A stretch of 64,000 nucleotides of DNA, from NCBI RefSeq assembly GCF_004210375.1, contig NC_134831.1:42256035-42320034 (forward strand), written 5' to 3'. The position numbers and the translations under genes were made by a program. Under the pieces are notes generated by a model. The model was not told where the DNA came from and did no database searches. It saw only the letters and a program-made list of their open reading frames with translations. The stretch is from Tachypleus tridentatus (taxonomy: Eukaryota; Arthropoda; Merostomata; Xiphosura; Limulidae). This document shows, piece after piece, positions 1 through 13,600 of this stretch; within the stretch, counting starts at the first letter, position 1, and each line of letters opens with the position of its first letter.

Positions 1-269
1 GCATGGCCAAGTGTGTTAAGGCGTGCGACTCGTAATCTGAGGGTTGCGGGTTCGCATCCTCGTCACGCCAAACATGGCTCTTTCAGCCGTGGGGGCGTTA
101 TAATGTGATGGTCAATCCCACTATTCATTGGTAAAAGAGTAGCTCAAGAGTTGGCAGTGGGTGGTGATGACTAGCTGCCTTCCCTCTAGTCTTACACTGC
201 TAAATTAGGGATGGCTAGCACAGATAGCCCTCGAGTAGCTTTGAGTGAAATTAAAAAACAAACAAAAAA
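1..269 (+). mobile_element. SINE family A, near full length
   Basis: tRNA-derived head with A-box-like and B-box-like (GGGTTCGCATCC) promoter motifs, a ~170 bp body, and a tail of A-rich CAAA repeats. The same layout recurs about 20 times in the window. The left end is cut by the window edge. It is probably moved by a partner LINE. Confidence 0.85.
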
Positions 270-1562
270 TAAAATGATCTGAGTTACTGCCCTAGTCACA
301 TTAAACAACCATGCTCTGCCAACCATCTCAACTGTTGTGGCTGGTTGAGTAATCTTTCATACTTCTCACTTACACAATACTTTAGTATCAAAGTATCAAG
401 CAGAAGGTTCTTTTTACATACCTTTTGCTGCACTACATTAATCAGTGAAAAGCATTCTATGCATGAGAAAGATCTTCCACTTGATGATTCCCCTTTACTT
501 CCTTAGTGAGTGACATGCTGTGTGGTTTCCTTCATCTCTCTTAACTCGCTGCACAAACTCCCACTGTTCTCTGTTTCCATGTGTATCTTATCAAGAATGA
601 GCCTTTAATGTATGGGATAGAAGTTTCATTGAAGTCTTGTGCTAAGATTTTTTTTGACAGTGGTGCAAAGTAATAAACCCTTTTTTGTGCAGAGAGGTGA
701 ATATATATTAGAAATATGTTTTCAGGTATTTATAATTTCAACTTTTATTTCAAAAGAATACATGTTTATAACAATTTCTAAGTTTGTTTTTAGATATATC
801 ACAAGTAGATTAAAATTAGTCAATAGTGTTTAAAAATTAACTCTGACATTTAATGTTTGGTTTGATTTAGCTTATTTTTAGTTTTACTTATAATTTAGTT
901 TTCATTTGCAGCTTAATTGCAAACCTGAACTGTTTAAAGTTCTGTTTTAATGAGTAGTAATATGGTTCTTTATTTTTAGTATGTTGGTGCTTCATTCTAA
1001 ATCAGTAAGAGACACTGTCGTAATGCTTTTTATGTTTTCATTAGCTTATACTTCTAGTTAATCACTGAGCTCTGAACTTTATTTGTTAAGAAAACTCACT
1101 AAATATATCTCTTCCTTTCTTTACAGTATAATAGAATAATTTGCCTGTGTTTAACTTTGTGTTTGATTAAAGTTTGTGGTTTGTGTTTTATATTTTTTGT
1201 GCTCTCTCTCTCTTTACTTCTAATTCAGAATTGAAGATAAATGAATCCAATCTCCTTAATGAAGTATGCCTGAGCCACCCATTTTTGTGTACCCTACCAA
1301 TTAAAAAATTGGTGTTGATAAGAATACTAAGATACTGTTGTTGTGCCGTTAGGTATTATATCACTCTAATATGATTGTTTACTTTACCACTGTATGCGTG
1401 ATTATTCCATCAGTCATATCATGTGTTAAGAAAGTATAATTTTCTTACTTATTCCATGAATGCTTGAATACCTAATTACAAGAATATTTGCATGTAATTT
1501 TTTTTTAGATAAGTACTTGTTAAAAATCTCCATTATTCTTTTAACTTTTTTTTTTTTTTCAG
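270..1562 (+). other. Intron of BCKDK, no gene seen
   Basis: AT-rich, T-run-rich sequence between a SINE and the first visible BCKDK exon. I see no match to the missing BCKDK amino-terminal exons and no other coding signal. Confidence 0.5.
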
Positions 1563-1673
1563 CGAAGTGCACAGTATTTACACAAAGAACTGCCAGTGAG
1601 AATTGCCCATCGAATTGCTGGATTTCGTAACCTTCCTTTTATTGTTGGATGCAATCCTACCATCCTTGAAGTG
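1563..1673 (+). CDS. BCKDK: BCKDK exon (first in window)
   Basis: Follows a long T-run and an AG acceptor at 1561-1562. It encodes 37 residues in phase 0, including [18 protein letters not shown] and [10 protein letters not shown], hallmarks of the BCKDK/PDK helical domain. The donor is GTAAAA. Confidence 0.93.
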
Positions 1674-4600
1674 GTAAAAAGCTTTTCTTTAGTACGTGTG
1701 TGTGTGTGTGTGTGTAACTTTTGAGCATGGTTAAAGGTGTTATTCAAAGAGAACTAAACTAAATGGATGTAATGTGTCACTTGAGAAATGTTAAATACAC
1801 GTGGGATTTTCATATAAGTGAAAAACTGTGTTGCGTGGTTTGTTAAAGTTATAATTTTAGTATTTTGCAGTACATCTGACTGTAGTAACATAATGTTTTA
1901 TGAACTTCTGTCAGGCTATTAATGTATGTGTCATTTCTTTTTTGTATTTTTTTTTTCTAGCATGAGATGTATATTCGAGCTTTCAACATTCTTTCAGAAT
2001 TTCCAGTGGTGAGTATTTTTGAAGAAGTAGAATGTAGCTTCATTCTTCCATCTGTAAAACTTATTTCTAACAGGAAATACTGTATGTAGATGTAACTTGG
2101 CATTTCTAAGACTGCCATAATTATGTAACCATGATTAAAATGTAATCGTGCATTCAGTGTGTTCACTGTATATTCAGAGTTTTACTGCAGGTTACTTAAT
2201 TTCCAATTATTGATTTGGTATGTTTAGATCAAACTTGTGCTTTTTATTTTCCAGATCACTGATTTTGAAGCAGAGAAGCGTTACAGTGAAATGCTACAGA
2301 AACTCTTAGATTATCACAAAGACGTAGTCAGTCAACTGGCTGCTGGATTCCGAGAATGTAGAAAACACATTAAAGTGAGAAAAACACCTTTTTGTTCATA
2401 AAACAACACAGTTGTAAATGTGGTGATGTAAGTGTGCTCCCAGGAAGGGTGTGATTGCATTAATGATTTATTTAATGAAATATAAAAGACAGAACATAAT
2501 GTATTCTGTATCATATACTAATTAAGATATGAATAAGAAGTTCAGCTGTTTTTTTTATTTTAATTATTTAAGATTATTAATTTTATTATTTTTATTAAAT
2601 GTAGGAAGTATTATTGTTATTTGGGTTGTAAAGGTGATTCCATGCATTAAATTGTATTCTAATTATCTCTTGTTTCACAGAATAAGGAAAAGTATGAAAT
2701 GCAACAGAACTAAAAATGTGTTTTCAAGCTTTTTGTAATCTTGAAGCACTTTTTATATCTCTTCTGGTACATTTACCTGACATTTCTGTAACAATAACAC
2801 TGTAGAGTTACATGGACAGTTGCACCTACCTGGAATTTGTGATTTCATTTGTATTTAAATTTACTGTTGTGGTATTTGTAACAATTAAAGAGCTTTAACC
2901 TCCAAATTCTGTTTGTAACAGCATGTTACAATTTTACAAATCTTCAGTATTATTTTATGTAACAAGAAAAGGTATGTTTGTGTAGATGCACATAACTAGG
3001 TGAACAATTGTTAGCAACAACATAGTATAGAATCCAGATATGTGTACAACTGGTGGTATGGTGTTTTAGAAGAAAAAATTTTTCCACCCATATTTTTAGC
3101 AAGAAGAACTTGTTAGAAATTTTTTAGACCGAACATTAACTTCTCGATTAGGAATTAGAACACTTGCAGAGCATCATTTGGCATTACATGAGGAAAAGGT
3201 AAGACTTCTTTTAATGCTGTTTATAAACTTAGTCTACATATGTAATGTCTTTAATCCTTAATTTTAAGTTGAGGGATGAAAAGTGCTAAAAACAGTGTTA
3301 AATGTATCCATGTAGTTTGTTAAATATTATCATGTAGAATATTAACTGTGTGAATATTTAACTGAAACTAATTAAAATGTTTACCACAGTAATTGAGAAG
3401 GTGTCCCCCACTAGTACAGAGGTATGTCTTTGGATTTACAAATTTCAAATGAGGGGTTTGATTCCCCTTGGTGGGCTCAGCAGATAGCCCGATGTGGCTT
3501 TGCTATAAGAAAACACACACATTAAGAAGGTCTTGGGTTTAATTTCTTTCTTTAATTCTTATTTATCTACTTTTCTTTAAAATGTTTAACAAGTATTAAT
3601 CTAGTTATCATGAACATTACTATTTGTGGTCATTGGAGTTTTTTTACAAAAGTTACTTAATTGGATAAAAAAAAAAAAGTACATAATTTCTTTCTTTGAG
3701 AGATGACAACATATGTTCGAATAAATATCAATGCCATAGATTTATAGATTGTACATTATATCAGTGTTAGCTCTTATAATTGGAAAACTTGAATTGTTTA
3801 ATATATTAGACACTATGCAATATTTTCTTTTGCTGTAATATGTCTATTTTAAGTTTATGTAAAGAAATATTTTGTAACAGTTATGGAAAACATCTTACAG
3901 TGGCTTCATTATGTACATTATAAAAATATGGGTAATTGATTGGTCGAATTTATGGTTAGCAAAAAATTCCACATGCGATTAATTTCTTTTAACAAGTGAC
4001 AGTAAAGAACTTGTGTAAAACGTATATTTATGAACTTCCCATATTTCTTTGCAGTATCTTAAAATAATATTAACTACTGTATCTTCAAAACACAACTTTA
4101 TTAACATTTTTATAAAAATAAGACAAAAACTGTATTTTAACAGTTTCTTACTTCAATCTGGTTTTTGACCAACCACATAAGTATCATTATCTTCAGGTCA
4201 TAATACTTGGTGTAGAAGAATTTTCAAATGCAAAAGACACAACTAAATGAAACTTTTCGTTGGCATGTTTAACTGTTGATGTTAAAATCTGTTTATTGAT
4301 TTTTCTTTGTAAAAGACAAATTTTGTGGGAATTATCAACATTGGTCTGAAACTTAAAGAAGTTATTGACAGTTGGGCAGATTTTGTAAGGTAAGATTACA
4401 GTAAGTAATGTTATTGTTAAGCTATGTATCTAGTGAACAGTGAGATGTGCTATCTTTCCATATGTAAGATTGTCATTATAACAAACATGTTGCCATAAAA
4501 TTATAGCTTTTAACATATTAGATATATCTACACAATACTTGATGAGATTTGGTAAGCAATGAATGGCTGTTGTATATAAAAAAAAGTTGTTTTTTTTCAG

Positions 4601-7600
4601 AAAAGTGTCTCCTTACAACATGTCTGTGAATTTACAAAGCTTTTACTGTGTTCATTTTCAAGTGCTTCTCAAGTTTTGTGTTAAGAATAAAAATACTTTT
4701 TTCTATCTTATAGTTTTCATTTTTTATTTGCATAACTCCTAGAATGTCTTTAGTGAATATGAAAAGTTTTTACTGGTATTATTTTAAATTTAATTATTTA
4801 CTTTACCCTAATACTAACTGTATTTGATTGACTGTATGACCATTACTTAACAGAAAAATACAATATAAAATAAATTTTCATTTTTTCTTTTTAGAATGGC
4901 TGCTCCATGTAACAGAATTATGCACTACTTATTTTTACAGCTAAAACTAAAACTTTTTGGTTAGTTTTATATTATCAAGGTTGCATTTTGACTCTCTTGG
5001 AGTATGCTGTAGCTAGATTTTACATGGAATGTGTAACCAGTGGCTAGAGTATGTAATAACATTACATGGAAGATGTAAACAATAGTTATAGCTACCATCC
5101 TGAGCATGAGCTATAGAGTATTCTGTTTATTTTACACAAGTTTTCTTATCTACTGTAATGAGTTTCTATTTTTTACATTTTAGTTACTTTAAAACAAAAT
5201 GGGGAAAGTATCCAGCTTTGCTTCATTTATTAAGTTGATATATTCTAGATTAAAAAACCAGTGTGTCACTTCATGTAACACTTGATTTCTCAAAACTAGA
5301 GGAGTCATAAAACCAAAATTCACTTACCCAAATATAATACTTAATTACTTTATCCATTATGATTTTAGTGACTGGGGTGCTAGGGTACTGTTAAAGGAGC
5401 TACCATGAAACATTGTAATTGTTGTAAATGTTGGTATGGTTTAAAGAAATTAATAAGCCTAAACTAAAGACATTGTATGAGATAACCTAGCCTAGAGCTG
5501 AGTGCATACAATTTCTAATGAAAGTAAAAATCAGTTCAGTTTTTAAACTTAAATATTTTCTAAATTAAGGTTCTGTTTTATCAATCTTTTAATAAGAAAC
5601 AAACCTCTTTAATCAACAGAGACTTTAAAGTGAGAACTCAGTAAATATTCTTTCAGCTTTGTAGTTTATACATTTCATTTTATGCTTTTGTAGCTAAGCA
5701 ATATTACATATAAAAGCCATTGTAGAACGCATTGTTATGAAACGTTGTTGTTCTTATCTACTGATTTTTTTTTCTAGCTTACCTCATTACAAAAAGTGTG
5801 CAAGTGTTCTTTTGTTTTAATTTCATTTTTATCTTTTTTCTAGACAAACATCGGAAGAAAAGTATGGAAAAGCTCCAGTCATCAAGTGTGATGGACATGT
5901 AAATGCTAGCTTTCCATACATTCAGATTCCTTTGGATTATATAATTCCAGAACTTTTGAAAAATGCAGTAAGGTATACAACTTTCATTTTATCATCAAAT
6001 ATGTTTAAATACTGTGGTTTAAAGGTTTTTAATTTACTGTAGAACTATGTTGATATTCAATAATTTGCAGGAGTTTTTAACTTTCTCCTACATTGTAACA
6101 TTATCAGTAGGTGGTTTAAATTTTTTTTTTGATATTAAAAAATTTACTTAACTCTCAGTTTACCAATTTGTTTTGCCATTCACCACAAGTGACATCCCCT
6201 TGTGTCATAGTAAATAATTTTATACTGTTACCTATAAAAGCACTTCATCCATTAACCCCCAAGTTGTAACACTGAATATATGTACTAGATTATGAGAAAT
6301 ATTGGAATTTTTGTCACAGAAAGCCAAGTTTGGAAAATTAAGCAGCCCTTACCAAAACATCACTGTGTTGATATATATAAAACCAGGTTCACAGATAGTA
6401 AAATAATATAAACATAGTTATACGTTTTTAACATAAACTAAGGAACTACAGCAAGTTTTTGTTACTGTAGAAGAGCTAAAGGTCTGAGATGTGTGCTGAT
6501 TTAGTTAAATATGTATTTTTTTTAACATAAAGATAGCAAATATAGAGATACAAACATAAAAGTAAGTAGAAAGTACTGTTAAAATCCTTTTTCCAAATAT
6601 AGGCTGTTTTACTGTGTTGTGTATGGTTGACAACTGATTGGGTAGCATTGCCCTTAAGCAGCACAGTTAACCTTCTGAATCACAGCTATGTTTTCATAGC
6701 TTTGGTAGTTGTTTTTACTACCTGTAAGGATGTTGAATAAACTTTATACTAAGTTCGTTCTATTTTTATCTATTCTAGAGCTACTGTTGAAAGTCACTAT
6801 GATAGTTCTGAGGCCAGTTTACCACCTGTTAGAGTTACCATAGCAAATAATGAAATTGACTTCATTATAAGGTAAGCTATAAACAATTTTGCCTTAGTTA
6901 AAACCTTTGAAATTTATACTGAGAGTTAATTGAATGATATGAGAGTTATGTTAAAAGTCCTGTGTTTCTTTGGAACTATTTTTTCCATCACTGATTGTGG
7001 TCAATTTGATGACTATGTTAAAAGTTGCCTGAAACCACCAAATTTCTTTTCTAACAAGCTGCTGAACAGGGTGGTATAACCAATTTGGAACTGCACATCA
7101 CTTCAAACTATCATCAGAACCTTAAGGCTTTCACTGTTTATGGATGACAGCTTCTAAATCCATGTTTAAGCAAGCTAGTGCCATAAATACTCACTGGAAC
7201 TGTATTGGAAGACCATAGTGATGTAGTCCAGTAGGATTACTCATCATTCCGGCTTCTTTTACCATTTTTCTCACGAAAGTGGATGTCTATTTCAAAATGT
7301 GACTGGAAGCTTGAGAATCTTTGTCAAATTATTGCTTATCATACAAGCATATACAAGAAACCTGAAACTCCTTCTTGGCCATCCCATTTAATAAACTAAA
7401 CTTTAAAAATAAAACACTCAAAGCCAGCCTTTACCATTCCCTTAAATGAACTGCATTTACCATATTCAAAGGCCAAACACCATTAGAAAAATAAAGCTAT
7501 CTAAGCTGAATATAAGTTGTACTCTGTAAAAATTTATATTTTTGTCTTCTAGTCATCACATTTTAACCATTAAGTACAGAAAAATAAGCATCAACACTGT

Positions 7601-10600
7601 CAGTTTCCTTAATAATCTTACACTCTTCAGTCAGATCCTTACTGATTCTTCTTACACTCTTCAGTCAGATCCTTACTGATTCTTCTTACACTCTTCAGTC
7701 AGATCCTTACTGATTCTTCTTTTTTCAAGAGAAATGAGTTTTGCAGGCTTAAACTGTTTTTGTGTGATAACCTTTCTATTCTAGGTATCATCCTAGTAGC
7801 TTATATCTGAATCTTTTTTTTCTATAGTAGAGGCTGCCAACCCATGGCTCGAGAGTTGCATGCAGCTTTTGAAAAGCTTTACTCTTTTAACATGGGGTTG
7901 ATCTATATGACAGACCAAGTAACCTCTTTGTACTCATTTAAAGTTCATTTAGATTTAATTCTTTTATCTTTCATTATAGTGTGTATATATCATTACAAAA
8001 GTTGACAGCATTTCACTTAACATTATAAGTCTTTAACCCATAAACGGTGGCTATCATCAATTGTTGTTTTCACAGAAAAAGGCAGCCATTATCAAAATAT
8101 TTTGATAGTTCAGCTATCATCATTTGATGATACTGGCTAAAAACAGTTGGCAACCCCCTCACACAGTAGTGACGATACTCACTTAAAGCATTGCACCTGA
8201 GTCATGGAGCAGAAAGGAAGGGTGCTTCAGGTAAGGGAAATGAAGTATTAGCACATGATAATTAATTCAATGAAAACTTTTCAGATTTTTCATCATCAAA
8301 TTCAATTGTTTCAAGCTTGGAATGTGATTTAGATAGTGAAACAGAATCCATTGCTTCTCAGTTAGTAAATTGTCACAATTTTGATTCATTTATTCATTCT
8401 TTTGATAGTAGAGATGCTGGACTCTGAAATGAATTTAGGCTCATGGTTGAATCCTAAGAATATGAATTTTTTACTGCTATATTTGTTCAAAGTTTAATGA
8501 GTCATATTGTGCAAGAAACTAACAGATATGAGTTTTGTAAATCCTTGAATTCTGAAGAAAGTGAAGGTAATCCTCTCTCTACTTCATGAAGTAAGAAATA
8601 GGAAGATACAACTGTTGAGGAAAGGTACACTTTTTTTGCTCTGGTGATGCTTATGCCACGTGTAAAAAAAAAAAAAAAACGTGTTGGCTGATTATTGGAA
8701 GAATGATCCCTTTTATAGGAGCTCCAATTTTTCCAAAATACATTAGTCAATATTGACACAGGAGAGATTTTAGATATTTGCACTTTACAAATAATGAACA
8801 GAATGCAAACAATCAATTGTGGAAAGTTCGAGAAGTGTTTACAATGGTGAAGAATAAAGCTAAGAAATCTTTTTTTTCCATTTCAAAAAGTAGTTATTAA
8901 TGAATCTTTGATTCTTTTCAAGGGTCACTTTGTTTTCAAGCAATACATTCCAAGCAAACACCATAGATTTGGAATAAAGTTCTTTGTATTATGTGATTGT
9001 GAGACAGGAATTGTAATAGATATGGTTATCTATTTTGCAAGTGATGTAGGTGTTTCCAATGATCCTCAATTAGGATTTTCAGGATCAGTCATCAAGCAAT
9101 TGATGGAAGACTACATTGGAACAGGTCATATATTATATGTTGATCATTATTATACAGATCTGGAATTATGCAACTTTCTCTTTGAAAATAAGACTGGAGA
9201 CTAGTTTTTGTGGAACAGTTAGAAGTAATCAGAATAACATGCCTAAATTTTCACCTCTGAAGATGTTGAGATCAAAGGAATATTTTAGCACTTTAGTGGA
9301 AAAACAAACATCCTGTTAAGTTGATTAGTTCAGAACATAAAGGTGAAATGAAATACAGTGTAGATGATTATTACAAAATTAAACAACCAATAACCAAACC
9401 TGATATGGTTTTAGATTATACTGTTTGCATGAAGCTAGTTGACAAAAGTGACATGCAGATTGGACAGATTGATTGCCTTCATAAATGTGTGAAGTGGTAC
9501 AAGAAGTGTTTTTTTACTAAATTGATATCTTAATTTTGAATTCTTATAATGTGTATGTAGTAAAAAACTGGCAAGAAGCCGTCATTGAGATAGTTTAGTT
9601 TGAAGGTAATTTACCAATTATTTGAAAGGTATGAGAGGGTGACAAGATATTTTCAAGGGAGACATAGTCTTACTGTTCCTACTGAACTTACTGGAAAAGA
9701 AGCATTTTCTTGATACTTGTTAGAAAGCATTCCATCCTCAAGTGTTAGAAAAAGTTGACAAAGACAATGTCATCTGTATGCATTCAACAAGAAACAAAAA
9801 GAAGTGAATGATGGTGACTACCTGGTATAAAGAATGTAGAGTAGCACTGTGCAACTCTATGTTGTCATGATTTTTATACCCTAAAAACATTTGAACTTGT
9901 AATAAATAAGTCTTTATTATGCTTTTTTTCATTTTCTTTCATATTTTATTCAAAATTCATAATAAAAATGCTAAAGGTTATGTTTAAGAAATTTTTCCCC
10001 AATTTTTTACGTCCGTGGTGAGCTTACAACATTCCTGCTGTTTAAGAGCTAACATACAAAACAATCATATTTTTTATTGGAGTATTTCTAATAAAATAAA
10101 GATTTCTCCATGAATATATTGAGTATTTGTTTTGAATAGTCTGTATGCAAAGTAATTTTCATGTTTAAAATTAAAAATAATTTTCCTTATCTGAAAAATT
10201 TCAGACTTCCTTTGTATAGTTCCTAGGAACTTTCGAATACATTTCAGACGTTTTTTTTCATCAGTAAAATAGGGGTGGTTGATAAAATAGATGATGACGT
10301 AATAGAAAATGTATCATGTGTCACATTGGGGGAAATTCAGGATTTTTTTAGATATTGCCTTGTACAATTAATAACTTAAAACTTGTATGCTATTTTATTC
10401 CATTCTAATTAGTATAACATTAACAGAAAGTAATTTAACAAAATTTTGAATGTAATACACTAAGACTTTCTGTCATATGCAGTAAAAACAACCTAAGTGG
10501 ATAGGGTTAAAAAAGCATATTTCATATGCTTGTAATTTAAAATAAAAGGTTTTGGCTTAAGGAGTACAAGAAAGTGTATGAAAATATGTAGTTAAAAAGT

Positions 10601-13600
10601 TTATTTGATGTTTCATTATATATAAAAGAGCATTTTGGTAAAAGCAACAATGTGTGTATTAGTTTATAAGACAAAAGCATTTGTACTGTCCAGAGCCATC
10701 AAAGTGGTGCTATTGGGAGCCTCAGTTTTCTCTCCTACCTTGTCAGAGTTAGTTGTATATTTCTGTGGTAAGAGATTTTAGACTCTCTGATAATGTGGGT
10801 TGCAAAATTCTGTCTCCCTTCCTGTTGTGAGTTGGTCACCTCTGGTCTATAAAATAGCTTTATAATCGTTTTTGACTTGTATTCAGTGTGTCTATAGATA
10901 CAACAAAAGTTACAATTTCAATGCAACTAAGAGATCGATCAAACAGAGGACCAAAGTCTATTTTTTTCCTTAACACTTGTCAGTAGTACCAAAATATATT
11001 CATCTTACTGCACCTTACCTTTTTTTTTTTTAGTGAGTAGAAGGTTCTTATTTTTTTTATGATCAAAGCTTTGACTTTTGTGGATGATGCTGTTGCTCTA
11101 GATAGGGTTCAAGTTTTTTTTTGTTGGTTTCTTTTGTCTTCACAACATTTAATAATTTCTCCTGACCTTAGTCAATCTGCATTAGCATCATATTATTGAA
11201 AGGTTGGTAATTTTCTTTTAATCAAATATCTGGCTGATAAATGTGCATTCCATAGAGCCAAGGCTGGCACCTATGATGACAAACTGTTCTAATAACTTAT
11301 GGTAAATCTTGGCATTTTATGATGTTGAACAATTTTTATAAAAACAGGATGCAGATAGAAGGGTTTTGACTTATTTTGTCTTTTAATATTTTAGTATAAT
11401 TTTTAGAATGGTAAGTAGCCTTTAGATAAGTTTAAAACTTGTACTCCAAAGCTCATTTTATAACTAATCCTAATTGAATAGAATTATTCATTGTATATTA
11501 ATGGGCATTTTCTATTATCACTACTGGTTTTATTGAATTTTATACTTAACTCTCTGTATAATGGCTCAGACATTTTGACCAACCTTTCAAGCACTAAACT
11601 ATATATACTGTAACTTAATGTAGTAACTGTTTCTTCACAAAATTAAGGAAACATTAAAAGACCATGATTTTACTAAGTAGTAGATGGGGACAATTGGAAG
11701 TAAATCATTTGCTGATTAGATGATGAGGCATTAGAGAATCAGGTTTTGTATTTAATAATTTTGACTATAGATTTATTTGTGTATGAATGTATGAAGCCTT
11801 TATAAAGTTATTCTGAATGCAAGGTGGCTTTCATGTTAAGAGTAATATCTTTTTCATTTTACCGTTTTCAAGTTTTTGTTTGCCTAACCTCTGGAACCTT
11901 CTAAATCAAACTTTATATTTATTTGTTATTTTCTTTACCCTAACACTTAACTGAAATGAAACCACCATTCAAGAGGGAAATGAGAAGTTGAAAAAATACA
12001 AAACAAATCTAATTTACCCATTTTTCTTTTTAGAGTACCTGCACATTGTAACAGTATTTTTATAGTCAGAGTAAATCTTTTCAAAACTACTGATAATTAG
12101 TTTCAGTGCTTTAAACCTGTACTTTAGACCTTCTCAGAGCATGGTGAAAGTATTGTAGCAGGACTTCCTTATGTAAACAAACAAGTTACCAGCATGCTCA
12201 TCAAATTTTGATATCTAAGCTCTATCATGAAAACTTTAACAATTTCTGTTTAAGTTTTTTCATAGCTTAATAAGTTTCTTGTTTTTTAAATTCTGATATG
12301 GTATGTTACTTTCATTCACGTAAATAGCTATTTTTCTTCATTGCTACTCTCTAGATTAAAACAAATTTTGCACATGCCATGAGCTTTGAAGCTCCCATGT
12401 ACATTACCACTGACTGATTCAAATGCATCTCATACAAATCATCATCCTACAACCTTCCATCAATAGGAGTGCAACACATACTCCTGATGCATGTGACTCC
12501 CTCTATTTGATTCTACCAAACTATTACTTTGAGTTTGGCAGCACTTGTGTATAAATCTGCAGACATACTTCTGTGCCACTGGGGGAAAATACTTAATACA
12601 TAATAGGTGTGGTATGTCTTGAACTTAGACTTTATATGCTGTGTTATAATGTTGAATTTGTGCATTCAAGTTTTTTTTTGAACCAATTTCTCACAACTTG
12701 TTTACTCTTTATAATACAATAATGATTTTTTTCAACTTGTTGAGTTATTCCAAAGTGGAATGAATTTATATTTCTATCTGGTTACAAAACTTATTACTTT
12801 ACAAAAACTTATTTCTTTCTGTCAGCACAGTTGTATTTGGTTATTCATTTTGAATTCTGAATTACAAGTTACCACTTTGAAGGTTATAAGTTCTATCAGC
12901 ACATTTACATGGGCTTCATGTGATGGTACTTGGCTTTACTTTGTTGGGAGGTTGATCATACTATGAGTTGACCTTCCTTGGGCTTTGTCTCAGGTTTGGG
13001 ACCCATGTATTTCAAAACATAGGTAATTAACTTTGGAAAGATAAGACATTATATTGATATGAATTTTGAATAATTTTATTGTTGTTGATATTATTATCTG
13101 TAGTTATTTGAATTCTTTAATGTAGGTTTTGTTTGATTGATTGATATTAATGTTCAGGTTTAGAATTAGGCTTACTTGTATTCTTTGCCCGAAATTATTC
13201 ACTTAGGCTAACCATGGGACTTTTGTTATTTTAGGATTACCTGTAATTTATCTCATTGTTACATCAATCATAAGTTTAAGTATAGTGTTTTTTCTTCTGT
13301 ACATCACATCTCATATATGTATGTTCTTGCTAATACACACTTCCCTTATTTTACAAAATGTTATTATTTATCTTCTTGACTTCTTCATATTAATTTGGTT
13401 TGTGTGGAATCCATGAGCTGTGGGGTTTGCAAAAACTTCTATCAATATTTTACATACCTATTATTAGGTTAAGGTTTTTATATTAGAGCTTAATGTGTAA
13501 CAGATTTACTGTTATATTTATATCTTAATATTGATTGTTTAAGTTAAACTTATATTTAAAAATGTACATAACTTGTACTGATAAATCTATTTTGCAAAAT

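Noticed and set aside
1..85. tRNA gene at the window start (and similar heads elsewhere)
   Set aside because: The tRNA-like part continues into a constant SINE body with a CAAA tail in every case, so these are SINE promoters and not independent tRNA genes.
7829..8160. Apparent inverted ends GCTGCCAACCC and GTTGGCAACCCC of a MITE
   Set aside because: The match is only about 10 bases, there is no target duplication, and the piggyBac left end (8033) falls inside it.
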